Below the pieces are notes generated by a model. That model saw nothing but the letters and a program-made list of their open reading frames with translations. It was not told the DNA's origin and did not search any database. A program made the translations under genes and the position numbers. From positions 1 through 40,727 of the forward strand of contig CACEAZ010000014.1 in the NCBI GenBank assembly GCA_902557655.1: 40,727 bases of DNA, read 5' to 3'. How positions within the stretch are numbered: position 1 is the first letter of the stretch; each line of letters opens with the position of its first letter. The stretch is from an uncultured Bacteroidota bacterium. GTDB taxonomy: Bacteria > Bacteroidota > Bacteroidia > Flavobacteriales > Flavobacteriaceae. This document shows, in pieces, positions 23,670 to 31,825 of this stretch.

Positions 23670-25316
23670 ATGAAATATACTTATACACTAATTATCGGAT
23701 TGTTGTCTACGTTAACTTTTTCGCAATCTGCTGATATTCTATTGAATGGTACTGTTAGTGCTGAGAATAATCAAATTAAAAATGTTGCTAATCCTACTGA
23801 GTCTGGTGATGCAATAAATAAATATTATTTTTTACAAGTTCTGGATACTACAATTGTTTCTGCTAATCTTCAAAATGTTTTGAATGCAGGCCCAAACGCA
23901 AATTTAACTCTCGATGCTGATGACAATGATGGGCTTGATTTAATTTTTTCAGTAGATGGAGATAATTATATGAGATACGAGGGTTTTACTAGCACTATCA
24001 ACGTGGGAAATGGAGAGGCTTATGCAATTTATGCTAACGCTTCAGCTCCCAATCTAGGTAGAAATCATGCAATTCAAGGTACGGCTAGTGGCGGCGAGGA
24101 ATTAAATGTAGGTTTAATTGGATTATCCGAAGGAGATGGTAATGAGACAACAAATATGGGTGTTTGGGGTCAAGCAAGATATTCTCCTGGATCAAATATT
24201 GGTGTTACTGGTTATGCTCATTTTGAATCTGGTGCAAATACGGGTTTATATGGGTCAGCCATGAATTCCTCAAATTTAAATATAGGAGTATCTGCTGAAA
24301 CTAGTGCAAATACATCCCACACTGGAAATAATTATGCATTAAGGGCAAGCGCAATGTCTGAATCTGAAAATGGTATTAATTACGGAGTTTACTCTGTCGC
24401 TGGTGGTGGTAGCGAAAGTTATGCTGGATTTTTTATTGGTGATGTGAAAGTTTCTGAAGGTAAAATCAATAGTGATGTTACATTAGTCAACCCTCCTGTT
24501 GAGGATATGGATGCAGTGAATAAATCTTTTCTATTGGGATTATTAGAAGCCTATGAATCTCAGATTGATGATTTACAAACTCAGATTAGTAATTTACAAA
24601 CTCAATTAAATAACCTAAATGCAGCTGAAATTCCTACTGAAGGATTAGTTGCATATTATCCTTTTAACGGAAATGCAAATGATGAAAGTAGTTTTGATAA
24701 TCACGGAACTGTCAATGGCGCTACTCTGACCAGCGATAGATTTGGTAATAATGCAAGTGCGTATTCTTTTGACGGAATCGACAATTATATAAATTCAGAT
24801 TTTTTAATAAGTGGACAAAACACAATGACATTTTCCTTTTGGTCAAAAACAACTCAGGCAGATAATGAAATGAGTGTAATAACACAAGATTGTGGGAGTG
24901 ATTGTTATGAGGCTTTTGCATTGGTGCTAAATAAATTTTTAAACTCTGCAGTCGAATGTGAATTTGGTCATATGGATAATTCACCTCAGTCTTTTGCATA
25001 TGCCCAGGCAGCTCACTATGGAACTGTTAATATTCAAAATTCAAATAGTGGATGGAAACATTATGCTATTGTAATTGGATTGGATAACAACTTTTCATAT
25101 TATAATTTTAAATTATATGTTGATGGTGTACATTATGATACAAGTTGTGATCACAACTGGGGTGGATGGGAATACAATTACCCAAATTATCCATTCGTTA
25201 TAGGAAAGGGAAATGAATCCATTATAGGAAGTTTCTTTGAAGGAGAAATTGACGATGTAGCTATTTGGAACAGAGCATTATCAGATGAGGAAATTGCTAA
25301 TTTATACGATCTTTAA
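23670..25316 (+). CDS. Secreted tail-fibre-like protein with C-terminal LamG domain
   Basis: The frame opens at 23640, inside the previous gene, but ATG 23670 gives a signal peptide (MKYTYTLIIGLLSTLTFSQS) matching both paralogues, so it is chosen (548 residues). The order is: head module ILLNGTVSAENNQIKNV with GDAINKYY (about 21-52); a glycine-rich stretch of short repeats (about 111-264, AIYANAS, NVGLIGL, NMGVWGQAR, NIGVTGYA, NTGLYGSA, NIGVSAE, NYGVYSVAG) resembling a trimeric beta-structure stalk; a second head-like module VTLVNPPVEDMDAVNKSFL (about 270-290) with its own coiled coil (about 292-315, SQIDDLQTQISNLQTQLNNL); and a concanavalin/LamG-3 domain (about 323-548, GLVAYYPFNGNANDESS to IDDVAIWNRALSDEEI). 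A carbohydrate- or matrix-binding surface fibre is likely. The ligand is unknown. Confidence 0.78.
   Translation: MKYTYTLIIGLLSTLTFSQSADILLNGTVSAENNQIKNVANPTESGDAINKYYFLQVLDTTIVSANLQNVLNAGPNANLTLDADDNDGLDLIFSVDGDNYMRYEGFTSTINVGNGEAYAIYANASAPNLGRNHAIQGTASGGEELNVGLIGLSEGDGNETTNMGVWGQARYSPGSNIGVTGYAHFESGANTGLYGSAMNSSNLNIGVSAETSANTSHTGNNYALRASAMSESENGINYGVYSVAGGGSESYAGFFIGDVKVSEGKINSDVTLVNPPVEDMDAVNKSFLLGLLEAYESQIDDLQTQISNLQTQLNNLNAAEIPTEGLVAYYPFNGNANDESSFDNHGTVNGATLTSDRFGNNASAYSFDGIDNYINSDFLISGQNTMTFSFWSKTTQADNEMSVITQDCGSDCYEAFALVLNKFLNSAVECEFGHMDNSPQSFAYAQAAHYGTVNIQNSNSGWKHYAIVIGLDNNFSYYNFKLYVDGVHYDTSCDHNWGGWEYNYPNYPFVIGKGNESIIGSFFEGEIDDVAIWNRALSDEEIANLYDL
23727..23815 (+). repeat. Head-module DNA shared by three adjacent genes
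   Basis: This segment is closely repeated at 25389-25477 (long identical stretches such as TCTGCTGATATTCTATTGAA and GTGCTGAGAATAATCAAATT) and more distantly at 21752-21840. The rest of the three genes is unrelated, so this conserved 5' cassette marks module duplication with swapped tails. Confidence 0.8.
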
Positions 25317-25325
25317 AATCAAACT

Positions 25326-26261
25326 ATGAAAAAATATTTTATCTTTTTATTAATTACAGGCTTTTTTACCTTTTCGGCTTTTTCCCAATCTGCTGATATT
25401 CTATTGAATGGAACAGTCAGTGCTGAGAATAATCAAATTAAAAATGTTTTGAATCCAACAGATTCTGGAGATGCGGTAAATTTAGATTACTTAAATGAAA
25501 GACTAGATTTTTATCAAAATCAGATAGATGATTTACAATCCCTATTAGATAATTTGCAATTACAATTACAAAATGTAGTTGATCAGGACGGAAATACTTA
25601 TTCGTATCTTATTTATGGTGATCAATCTTGGACAGTTGAAAATGCACAGATGATTACGTATCGGGATGGAACTCCAATACCACAATTGTCTGATCAACAA
25701 GAGTGGGCTGATACTACCACCGGTGCTTGGTGTTATTTTGACAATGATCCGTCTAAAGGGATACTTTATAATTGGTACGCAGTTGCAGGCATACATGATA
25801 ATGATCCTAATACTCCTAATAAAGAATTAGCTCCCGAGGGTTGGCATGTGGCAAGTTACTCGGAGTGGGAAGAATTACAAAGTTTTTTAATCGATGCTGG
25901 CTACAATTTTGACGAAAGTACAGAGGGAAATAAATTAGCCAAGGCAATGGCCTCAACAACTGGATGGTTAGAAGGTGGGTCTTCTTCATCTGAGGGCAGT
26001 GTATTAGAAATTGGTGATCCTGGCTATGACCAAATTACTAATAATAGCAGTGGTTTTGATGCTTATCCAACAGGCGGCAGGCGTTATAATAATTCAAATT
26101 TTTTTAATCACGGAATTGAAAGTGGTTTTTGGAGTTCAACCGAATCAACAGAACAGGAAGGTAAATCATGGCAATTTCATTTTTATATTGATGGTGTTTA
26201 TACGAGCATGCTTGAATGGTATAAAAATATGGGTTGGGCGGTTCGTTTTGTAAAAGATTAA
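25326..26261 (+). CDS. Secreted tail-fibre-like protein with FISUMP domain
   Basis: The 311-residue product has a signal peptide ending SAFSQS, the shared head module ILLNGTVSAENNQIKNV with GDAVNLDYL (about 24-58), and a coiled coil (about 60-85, YQNQIDDLQSLLDNLQLQLQN). A FISUMP domain (Fibrobacter succinogenes major paralogous domain, about 90-311) follows, with SWTVENAQMITYRDG, GAWCYFDNDPSKGILYNWYAV, APEGWHVASYSEWEELQ, GFDAYPTGGRR and the closing W-A-V-R-F-V-K. FISUMP domains are found in many secreted Bacteroidetes/Fibrobacter proteins and have no settled function. It follows the LamG paralogue by 9 bases and ends the three-gene group at a strong terminator. Confidence 0.85.
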   Translation: MKKYFIFLLITGFFTFSAFSQSADILLNGTVSAENNQIKNVLNPTDSGDAVNLDYLNERLDFYQNQIDDLQSLLDNLQLQLQNVVDQDGNTYSYLIYGDQSWTVENAQMITYRDGTPIPQLSDQQEWADTTTGAWCYFDNDPSKGILYNWYAVAGIHDNDPNTPNKELAPEGWHVASYSEWEELQSFLIDAGYNFDESTEGNKLAKAMASTTGWLEGGSSSSEGSVLEIGDPGYDQITNNSSGFDAYPTGGRRYNNSNFFNHGIESGFWSSTESTEQEGKSWQFHFYIDGVYTSMLEWYKNMGWAVRFVKD

Positions 26262-26282
26262 CTTATAACCTAATATTTCTAT

Positions 26283-26318
26283 ACAAAAAAGGTGTTCTTT
26301 TTAGAACACCTTTTTTGT
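26283..26318. terminator. Bidirectional hairpin terminator between FISUMP gene and tRNA-Leu(CAA)
   Basis: An inverted repeat (arms ACAAAAAAGGTGTTCT and its complement, 4-base T loop) is A-rich on the left and T-rich on the right, so both strands present a GC stem followed by a U tract. It can stop the surface-protein transcript from the left and the tRNA transcript from the right. Its right edge touches the tRNA 3' end. Confidence 0.88.
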
Positions 26319-26400
26319 ACTCAAGGTGGGAATCGAACCCACACTCTTAAAAAGAACTGGATTTTGAATCCAGCGCGTCTACCAATTCCGCCACTTGAGC
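26318..26400 (-). tRNA. tRNA-Leu(CAA)
   Basis: Read on the minus strand, the 83-base cloverleaf begins GCTCAAG and ends CTTGAGT plus discriminator A (first pair G-U). It has the leucine-type D-arm TGGCGGAATTGGTAGACGCG, anticodon arm CTGGA-TTCAAAA-TCCAG with anticodon CAA, a long variable arm (TTCTTTTTAAGAGT) and T-arm GTGGGTTCGATTCCCAC. It decodes UUG. CCA is not encoded. Confidence 0.97.
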
Positions 26401-26407
26401 ATTCGGG

Positions 26408-26415
26408 CAAAAGTA
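26408..26415 (-). promoter_or_regulatory. -7 promoter box for tRNA-Leu(CAA)
   Basis: On the minus strand this reads TACTTTTG, an exact TAnnTTTG match, ending 7 bases before the mature tRNA 5' end. This is consistent with transcription starting at or just before the tRNA. Confidence 0.5.
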
Positions 26416-26516
26416 AAAAAAATATTATGTATTAATGAAATTCCTAAATTTAAAATTTCTATTTTTACGATTCTATAAATTTTTTAATTTAATCTACTAA
26501 AAACCAACAAAATACA

Positions 26517-27458
26517 GTGCCTGCAGCTATCCTAAAACCAAAAATATTTAACTGTACAAACAGTTTAGAATTAGCAAAAAAAATATCAAATTCATACGGA
26601 GAAGATCTCGGAAATGTGATCATTTCAAGATTTTCAGATGGTGAATTTCAACCTTCATTTGAAGAGTCAATTCGTGGAACAAGAGTTTTTATTATTGGCT
26701 CAACAAACCCCTCTCCTGAGAATTTAATGGAAATGCTTTTAATGCTAGATGCATCCAAAAGAGCTTCTGCAAGACATATAACAGCTGTAATTCCTTACTT
26801 TGGTTGGGCGAGGCAAGATAGAAAAGACAAACCAAGGGTTCCAATTGCTGCAAAAATGATTGCAAAAATGATTGAAACTGCCGGTGCAACACGATTAATC
26901 ACAATGGATTTACACGCAGATCAAATTCAAGGTTTTTTTCAAATCCCTGTTGATCACATGTATGCATCCACTATTTTTATTCCACATATATTAGGTTTGA
27001 AATTAGACAATTTATGTATAGCTTCCCCTGATATGGGTGGTTCCAAAAGAGCTTATGCATATTCAAAAAATCTTAGCTGTGATGTTGTAGTATGTTATAA
27101 GCAAAGATCAAAAGCAAATGTAATTTCACATATGGAGTTAATAGGTGAGGTAAAAGGAAAAAATATAATATTAGTTGATGATATGGTTGACACTGCTGGA
27201 ACCTTATCAAAAGCAGCAGATTTGTTAATTGATAGAGGTGCAGTAAGTGTTAGAGCAATCTGTACACACGCTATATTATCGGGAGATGCTTATTCTAAAA
27301 TTGAAGCATCTAAACTTGAAGAGCTTATAGTTACAGATTCTGTTCCAAATATTAAGCCTCATTCTAAAATAAAAGTATTATCTTGCGCCGATTTATTTGC
27401 TGATGTTATGGATAAAGTCCATAACAACAAGTCAATAAGTTCAAATTTTATAATGTAA
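26517..27458 (+). CDS. prs: Ribose-phosphate pyrophosphokinase
   Basis: The 313-residue product makes phosphoribosyl pyrophosphate from ribose 5-phosphate and ATP for nucleotide, histidine and NAD synthesis. Visible marks are FSDGEFQPSFEESIRG, YFGWARQDRKDKPR (ATP loop), TMDLHADQIQGFF (metal/ATP site), SPDMGGSKRAYAY and the PRPP signature ILVDDMVDTAGTL. Translation begins at GTG 26517, giving the expected short N terminus before KIFNCTNS; no in-frame ATG lies upstream that fits the family. It is followed 13 bases later by rplY, a common pairing. Confidence 0.96.
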   Translation: MPAAILKPKIFNCTNSLELAKKISNSYGEDLGNVIISRFSDGEFQPSFEESIRGTRVFIIGSTNPSPENLMEMLLMLDASKRASARHITAVIPYFGWARQDRKDKPRVPIAAKMIAKMIETAGATRLITMDLHADQIQGFFQIPVDHMYASTIFIPHILGLKLDNLCIASPDMGGSKRAYAYSKNLSCDVVVCYKQRSKANVISHMELIGEVKGKNIILVDDMVDTAGTLSKAADLLIDRGAVSVRAICTHAILSGDAYSKIEASKLEELIVTDSVPNIKPHSKIKVLSCADLFADVMDKVHNNKSISSNFIM

Positions 27459-27471
27459 ATAATATTTAAAA

Positions 27472-28161
27472 ATGAAATCAATTACAATCAATGGATCTAA
27501 AAGAGAAAGCGTAGGTAAGACTTCTACCAAAGCACTGCGTAATGCTGGAGAGGTTCCTTGCGTTTTATACGGAGGAGACGGGCCAGTGCATTTCTCAGCA
27601 CCAGAGTTGGCATTCTCTAAACTTGTATATACCGCAAACGCATATACAGTTGTAATTGCCATAAACGAAAAAGAATCTTACCCAGCTGTATTACAGGATA
27701 TTCAATTTCATCCTGTTACGGATAAGATACTTCACATAGACTTTTATCAATTATTTGATGATAAGAAAATTGCAATGGATATTCCTGTAAGAATTGTAGG
27801 AAATTCAATTGGTGTTAAATTAGGAGGTAACCTTCAAAGAAATAGAAGAAAACTTAGAATTAAAGCACTTCCTGCAAATTTACCTGACTATATCGAGATA
27901 GATATAACTGAACTTAATATTGGAAATAGAGTTTATGTAAAGGAAATACTTAATGATAGCTATGAGTTCCTTCACCCTGATAATACGGTTGTATGTCAAG
28001 TGAGAAGAGCTAGAGCTGCTTTAGTTGCAGAAACTGAAGATGAAGAAGGAGAAGGTGAAGAAGGAGAAGGAGAAGAGTCTTCTGAAGAAGGTACTTCTGG
28101 GGATGGAGCATCTGAGAAAAAAGATGAATCATCTGCTGGAGATGCACCTGCAGAATCATAA
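27472..28161 (+). CDS. rplY: Large ribosomal subunit protein bL25, long (CTC) form
   Basis: The 229-residue product binds 5S rRNA. Residues about 1-92 form the L25 RNA-binding domain ([41 protein letters not shown]). Residues about 93-185 form the CTC beta domain ([27 protein letters not shown]-like). The last 40 residues are an acidic low-complexity tail ([17 protein letters not shown]) encoded by a purine-rich GAA/GGA run near 28040-28090. Such tails are usual in Bacteroidetes L25. It is terminated by the hairpin at 28184. Confidence 0.95.
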   Translation: MKSITINGSKRESVGKTSTKALRNAGEVPCVLYGGDGPVHFSAPELAFSKLVYTANAYTVVIAINEKESYPAVLQDIQFHPVTDKILHIDFYQLFDDKKIAMDIPVRIVGNSIGVKLGGNLQRNRRKLRIKALPANLPDYIEIDITELNIGNRVYVKEILNDSYEFLHPDNTVVCQVRRARAALVAETEDEEGEGEEGEGEESSEEGTSGDGASEKKDESSAGDAPAES

Positions 28162-28183
28162 ATTAATTAGATATTAATTAGTA

Positions 28184-28219
28184 AAAAAAGCATTCTGTAT
28201 TTATTCAGAATGCTTTTTT
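28184..28219 (+). terminator. Rho-independent terminator after rplY
   Basis: The arms AAAAAAGCATTCTG and CAGAATGCTTTTTT pair perfectly around an 8-base loop, with a T run on the downstream arm. It ends the prs-rplY transcript. Confidence 0.85.
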
Positions 28220-28226
28220 ATTTTTG
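28219..28226 (+). promoter_or_regulatory. -7 promoter box for the pth-ribF-serS group
   Basis: TATTTTTG matches TAnnTTTG and begins on the last base of the terminator stem. A start about 7 bases later would leave a leader of some 15 bases before the pth ATG at 28248. Confidence 0.45.
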
Positions 28227-28247
28227 TATTACAATAAATCTAAGAAA

Positions 28248-28811
28248 ATGAATAAATTTTTAATTGTTGGTTTGGGTAATCCCGGCAGCAAGTATCAAAA
28301 TACGAGACATAATATCGGATTTGATATCTTAGATTTTATTTCTGAAAAAAACGAAACTGACTTCGAAACTGAAAGACTTGGAGATTTATCAAAAATATCT
28401 ATTAAAGGGAAAAAAGTATTTTTGTTAAAGCCTTCAACTTTTATGAATTTAAGTGGTAAAGCTGTTAAATATTGGATGCGTCAAGAAAACATAAAAATTG
28501 AAAATTTGCTTATCATTAGCGATGACTTGAACTTACAACTTGGTAAAGTAAGGTTGAGGGCGTCAGGTAGTAGTGGAGGCCATAATGGATTGAAAAATAT
28601 TGAATCTATTCTAAATTCTAAGAAATATGCCAGATTAAGAATAGGTATATCCAATCCAAATGAAAATTTTAATAAGGTTGATTTCGTTCTAAGTAAATTT
28701 AACGAAGAAGAGTATGATTTATTAAGTTCGGAATTTTCAAATATAGCTAAGCTCATAAGGTCTTTTGTAATAAGCGGTGTTGACCAAACAATGAATAATT
28801 TTAACAACTAA
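28248..28811 (+). CDS. pth: Peptidyl-tRNA hydrolase
   Basis: The 187-residue product releases peptides from prematurely dropped peptidyl-tRNA. The family marks are FLIVGLGNPGSKYQNTRHNIG (N10-type asparagine and catalytic histidine in RHNIG), KPSTFMNLSGKAV, ISDDLNL and RASGSSGGHNGLKNI. A TTG at 28224 lies in frame but within the candidate promoter, so ATG 28248 is chosen. That gives the standard N terminus. ribF starts 11 bases after the stop. Confidence 0.96.
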   Translation: MNKFLIVGLGNPGSKYQNTRHNIGFDILDFISEKNETDFETERLGDLSKISIKGKKVFLLKPSTFMNLSGKAVKYWMRQENIKIENLLIISDDLNLQLGKVRLRASGSSGGHNGLKNIESILNSKKYARLRIGISNPNENFNKVDFVLSKFNEEEYDLLSSEFSNIAKLIRSFVISGVDQTMNNFNN

Positions 28812-28822
28812 AGATCTGTCCA

Positions 28823-29758
28823 ATGGTTTCATTATCTATTAAGGATTATGATTTAAAATCTCCATCTGTTATCACTGTTGGTACATTTGACGGAATACAT
28901 CTTGGTCACCAAAAATTAATTAAAAGGGTTTTAGATATTTCAAAAAAAGAAAACCTAAATTCAATTATTTTAAGTTTTTATCCTCATCCTAAAATTGTTT
29001 TAAATAATAATCCCGAAATAAGTTTATTAAACACACTGGAAGAAAAAAAAGAAATTTTAAACAGTTATGATATTGACTACCTAATCTTAAAAGAGTTTAC
29101 GAAAGAATTTTCCAGATTATCTCCATTAGAATTTGTTAGAGATATTTTGGTAAAAAAACTAAATGTTAAGCATATTGTTATAGGATATGATCATCATTTT
29201 GGAAGAAATAGAGATGCAAGTGTATCACAGCTAAAAGAATTTTCTAAAATTTTTGATTTTAAGGTTACGGAGGTTAAAGCTTTAGTTGAAAATAATATTT
29301 CTGTAAGTTCTACAAAAATTAGAGCTTTTATAAAAGAGGGAAATTTTATTAATGCAAATAAGTTTCTTGGTTACAATTTTATTTTTTCAGGACAAGTGAA
29401 TAAGGGTCTAGGAAGAGGAAAAAAACTAGGTTTCCCCACGGCGAACATAAGTATTGATAAAAATAAAATCAAACCTGGGAATGGCGTATATTTTATTTAT
29501 TCTGAATTCAACCAAACTTTTGTCTATGGAATGATGAATATTGGCTCAAACCCTACATTTAAGGACAAGAAATCATCTATTGAAATTCATTTTTTTGATT
29601 TTACTGAAAATCTTTATGATTTAGATATTTCTGTGAGAATCGTTAGCAAAATTAGAAATGAAATTAAATTTAAGAGTGCTGATCATTTATCAAATCAGTT
29701 AGAAAAAGATCAAAAAAAATGTATTGAATTAATTAGTATACTAAAAAAAACCACTTAA
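28823..29758 (+). CDS. ribF: Bifunctional riboflavin kinase/FAD synthetase
   Basis: The 311-residue two-domain enzyme makes FMN from riboflavin and FAD from FMN. The N-terminal adenylyltransferase domain shows VGTFDGIHLGHQKLI, SFYPHPKIVL, GYDHHFGRNRD and the ISSTKIRAFI-like segment VSSTKIRAFIKEG. The C-terminal flavokinase domain shows GQVNKGLGRGKKLGFPTANI, NIGSNPTF and IEIHFFDF. It sits between pth and serS with short gaps, so it is probably co-transcribed. Confidence 0.96.
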   Translation: MVSLSIKDYDLKSPSVITVGTFDGIHLGHQKLIKRVLDISKKENLNSIILSFYPHPKIVLNNNPEISLLNTLEEKKEILNSYDIDYLILKEFTKEFSRLSPLEFVRDILVKKLNVKHIVIGYDHHFGRNRDASVSQLKEFSKIFDFKVTEVKALVENNISVSSTKIRAFIKEGNFINANKFLGYNFIFSGQVNKGLGRGKKLGFPTANISIDKNKIKPGNGVYFIYSEFNQTFVYGMMNIGSNPTFKDKKSSIEIHFFDFTENLYDLDISVRIVSKIRNEIKFKSADHLSNQLEKDQKKCIELISILKKTT

Positions 29759-29767
29759 ATTTATTTT

Positions 29768-31036
29768 ATGTTAAAAACATCATACATAATTGAGAATAAA
29801 AAAGAAGTGATTGAATCTCTAAAAAAGAGAAATTTTAAATCTGAAGTTTTAATCGATGAATTGATATCATTTGATAATAAAAGAAAAGTTTTACAAACAG
29901 ATTATGAATCAAAACTTTCAAAATCTAATTCTATTTCAAAAACCATTGGTCAATTGTTTAAAGAAGGAAAGAAAGACGAAACTGTTATTTTAAAAGAGGA
30001 GAGTTTAAAAATTAAGCAGGAAACAAAATTGCTTTCAGAAAAACTCAACGATGTAAAAACAAAAATTGATAATATTCTCTACCAAATTCCAAACGTACCA
30101 AATAAAAATGTACCAACCGGGAATACTCAAGATGATAATGTTGTCATATTTGAGTCTGATTTAAATATAAATCCTAACTCAAATATTCCTCACTGGGAGC
30201 TAGCTGAAAAATATGATATTATTGATTTTGAAATGGGTAATAAAATAACTGGATCGGGTTTTCCGGTTTATAAAGGTCAGGGAGCTAAACTCCAAAGAGC
30301 ACTTATTTCATTTTTTTTAGACTGCAATATTTCATTCGGTTATGAAGAAGTTCAGGTACCTCATCTGGTAAACGAACAATCTGCTTTTGGAACAGGTCAG
30401 TTACCCGATAAAGAAGGTCAAATGTATTCCATCCCTGAGGATAATTTATTTTTAATACCCACAGCTGAAGTTCCCATTACTAATATTTTTAGAAATGAAA
30501 TTATTGATGAATCAAAATTGCCAATTTTAAAAACAGGATATACTCCATGTTTTAGAAGGGAGGCAGGAAGTTACGGATCTCATGTCAGAGGTTTAAATAG
30601 GCTTCATCAGTTTGATAAAGTTGAAATTGTTAGAGTTGATCATCCCGAGAATTCATACAATTCTTTGGAATTAATGAAAGATCAAATTAAAAGTGTTATT
30701 GAAAAATTAGGACTTCCTTTTCGAATAATTACTCTTTGTGGTGGCGATTTAGGATTTACTTCTGCACTTACTTATGATTTTGAGATTTATTCCCCAGCAC
30801 AAGACAAGTGGTTAGAGGTTTCATCAGTTTCTAATTTTGAAACATTCCAATCCAATAGATTGAAGATTAGATATAGAAATTCTGAAGGAAAGACAAATCT
30901 TGCTCACACATTAAACGGAAGCTCTTTAGCCCTGCCTAGGGTATTAGCCACATTGATTGAAAATAATCAGTCTGATGATGGAATTAAAATACCAAAAGTA
31001 TTACAACCATACACAGGATTTTCCTTAATAAAATAA
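29768..31036 (+). CDS. serS: Seryl-tRNA synthetase
   Basis: The 422-residue class II synthetase has an N-terminal antiparallel coiled-coil arm for the tRNA-Ser long variable arm (about residues 30-105). The catalytic core follows, with motif 2 [22 protein letters not shown], serine/ATP pocket [21 protein letters not shown] and motif 3 [21 protein letters not shown] valine occupies the position where many homologues have SSCSNF. The length is normal. rsmA follows after 7 bases. Confidence 0.96.
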   Translation: MLKTSYIIENKKEVIESLKKRNFKSEVLIDELISFDNKRKVLQTDYESKLSKSNSISKTIGQLFKEGKKDETVILKEESLKIKQETKLLSEKLNDVKTKIDNILYQIPNVPNKNVPTGNTQDDNVVIFESDLNINPNSNIPHWELAEKYDIIDFEMGNKITGSGFPVYKGQGAKLQRALISFFLDCNISFGYEEVQVPHLVNEQSAFGTGQLPDKEGQMYSIPEDNLFLIPTAEVPITNIFRNEIIDESKLPILKTGYTPCFRREAGSYGSHVRGLNRLHQFDKVEIVRVDHPENSYNSLELMKDQIKSVIEKLGLPFRIITLCGGDLGFTSALTYDFEIYSPAQDKWLEVSSVSNFETFQSNRLKIRYRNSEGKTNLAHTLNGSSLALPRVLATLIENNQSDDGIKIPKVLQPYTGFSLIK

Positions 31037-31043
31037 TCTTATT

Positions 31044-31823
31044 TTGAAGTTTGTAAAACCAAAGAAATCATTAGGTCAACACTTCTTAAAAGATAACAAC
31101 ATTGCAAATAAAATAGTCGATTCTTTAGATGGTAAATCTAAAAATATTTTAGAAATAGGTCCAGGAATGGGTGTTTTAACCAAGTTTCTTCTTAAAAAAA
31201 AATATAATTTAAGGTTGGTTGAGATAGATAGTGAATCTATATCATTTTTGATTGAACATCTAGGTGTTGAAAAAAGTATAATTATTGAAAATGATTTTTT
31301 AAAGCTAGACTTAAACAACGTTTTTAGTGGTAATAACTTTTCTATAATTGGAAATTTTCCATACAATATTTCTTCTCAAATAGTTTTTAAAATTTTAGAA
31401 AATAGAAATATAATCAAAGAAATGTGTGGTATGTTTCAATACGAAGTTGCAGAAAGAATATGTGAATCAGAAGGATCAAAAAAATATGGAATTCTTTCGG
31501 TTTTGACTCAAGCTTTTTTTGAAGTCAGTTTTTTATTTGAAGTTTCTAACCATCTATTTATACCTCCCCCAAAGGTAAAGTCTGCTGTAATTACATTAAG
31601 AAGAAAAGATGAAATAGAATTAGGATGTGATGAAACTTTATTTTTTAAAATAGTAAAATTATCTTTTCAACAAAGAAGGAAAACAATCAGAAACAGCTTA
31701 AAAAAAATTAATTTAAGTAATAATTTAAGAGAAGATAGTATCTTTGATAACAGACCAGAGCAACTATCTGTTAATCAATTCATTGAATTAACTAAATTAG
31801 TTCAAGGTGATTTAAAAATGTAG
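31044..31823 (+). CDS. rsmA: 16S rRNA dimethyladenosine transferase RsmA/KsgA
   Basis: The 259-residue SAM-dependent enzyme dimethylates the two adjacent adenines near the 3' end of 16S rRNA. The marks are [30 protein letters not shown] (SAM loop), [12 protein letters not shown] (adenine site; NLPYNI in many phyla) and [12 protein letters not shown]. The start is TTG 31044, which gives the expected K[12 protein letters not shown] N terminus; no ATG fits. mgtE starts two bases after its stop. Confidence 0.95.
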   Translation: MKFVKPKKSLGQHFLKDNNIANKIVDSLDGKSKNILEIGPGMGVLTKFLLKKKYNLRLVEIDSESISFLIEHLGVEKSIIIENDFLKLDLNNVFSGNNFSIIGNFPYNISSQIVFKILENRNIIKEMCGMFQYEVAERICESEGSKKYGILSVLTQAFFEVSFLFEVSNHLFIPPPKVKSAVITLRRKDEIELGCDETLFFKIVKLSFQQRRKTIRNSLKKINLSNNLREDSIFDNRPEQLSVNQFIELTKLVQGDLKM

Positions 31824-31825
31824 AT

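Noticed and set aside
21689-26400. The surface-protein trio beside tRNA-Leu(CAA) as an integrated genomic island
   Set aside because: No integrase, transposase, or direct repeat of the tRNA 3' end was seen. Base composition matches the neighbouring genes.
28040-28090. Purine-rich GAA/GGA run as a tandem repeat of independent interest
   Set aside because: It simply encodes the acidic C-terminal tail common in bL25 of this phylum.
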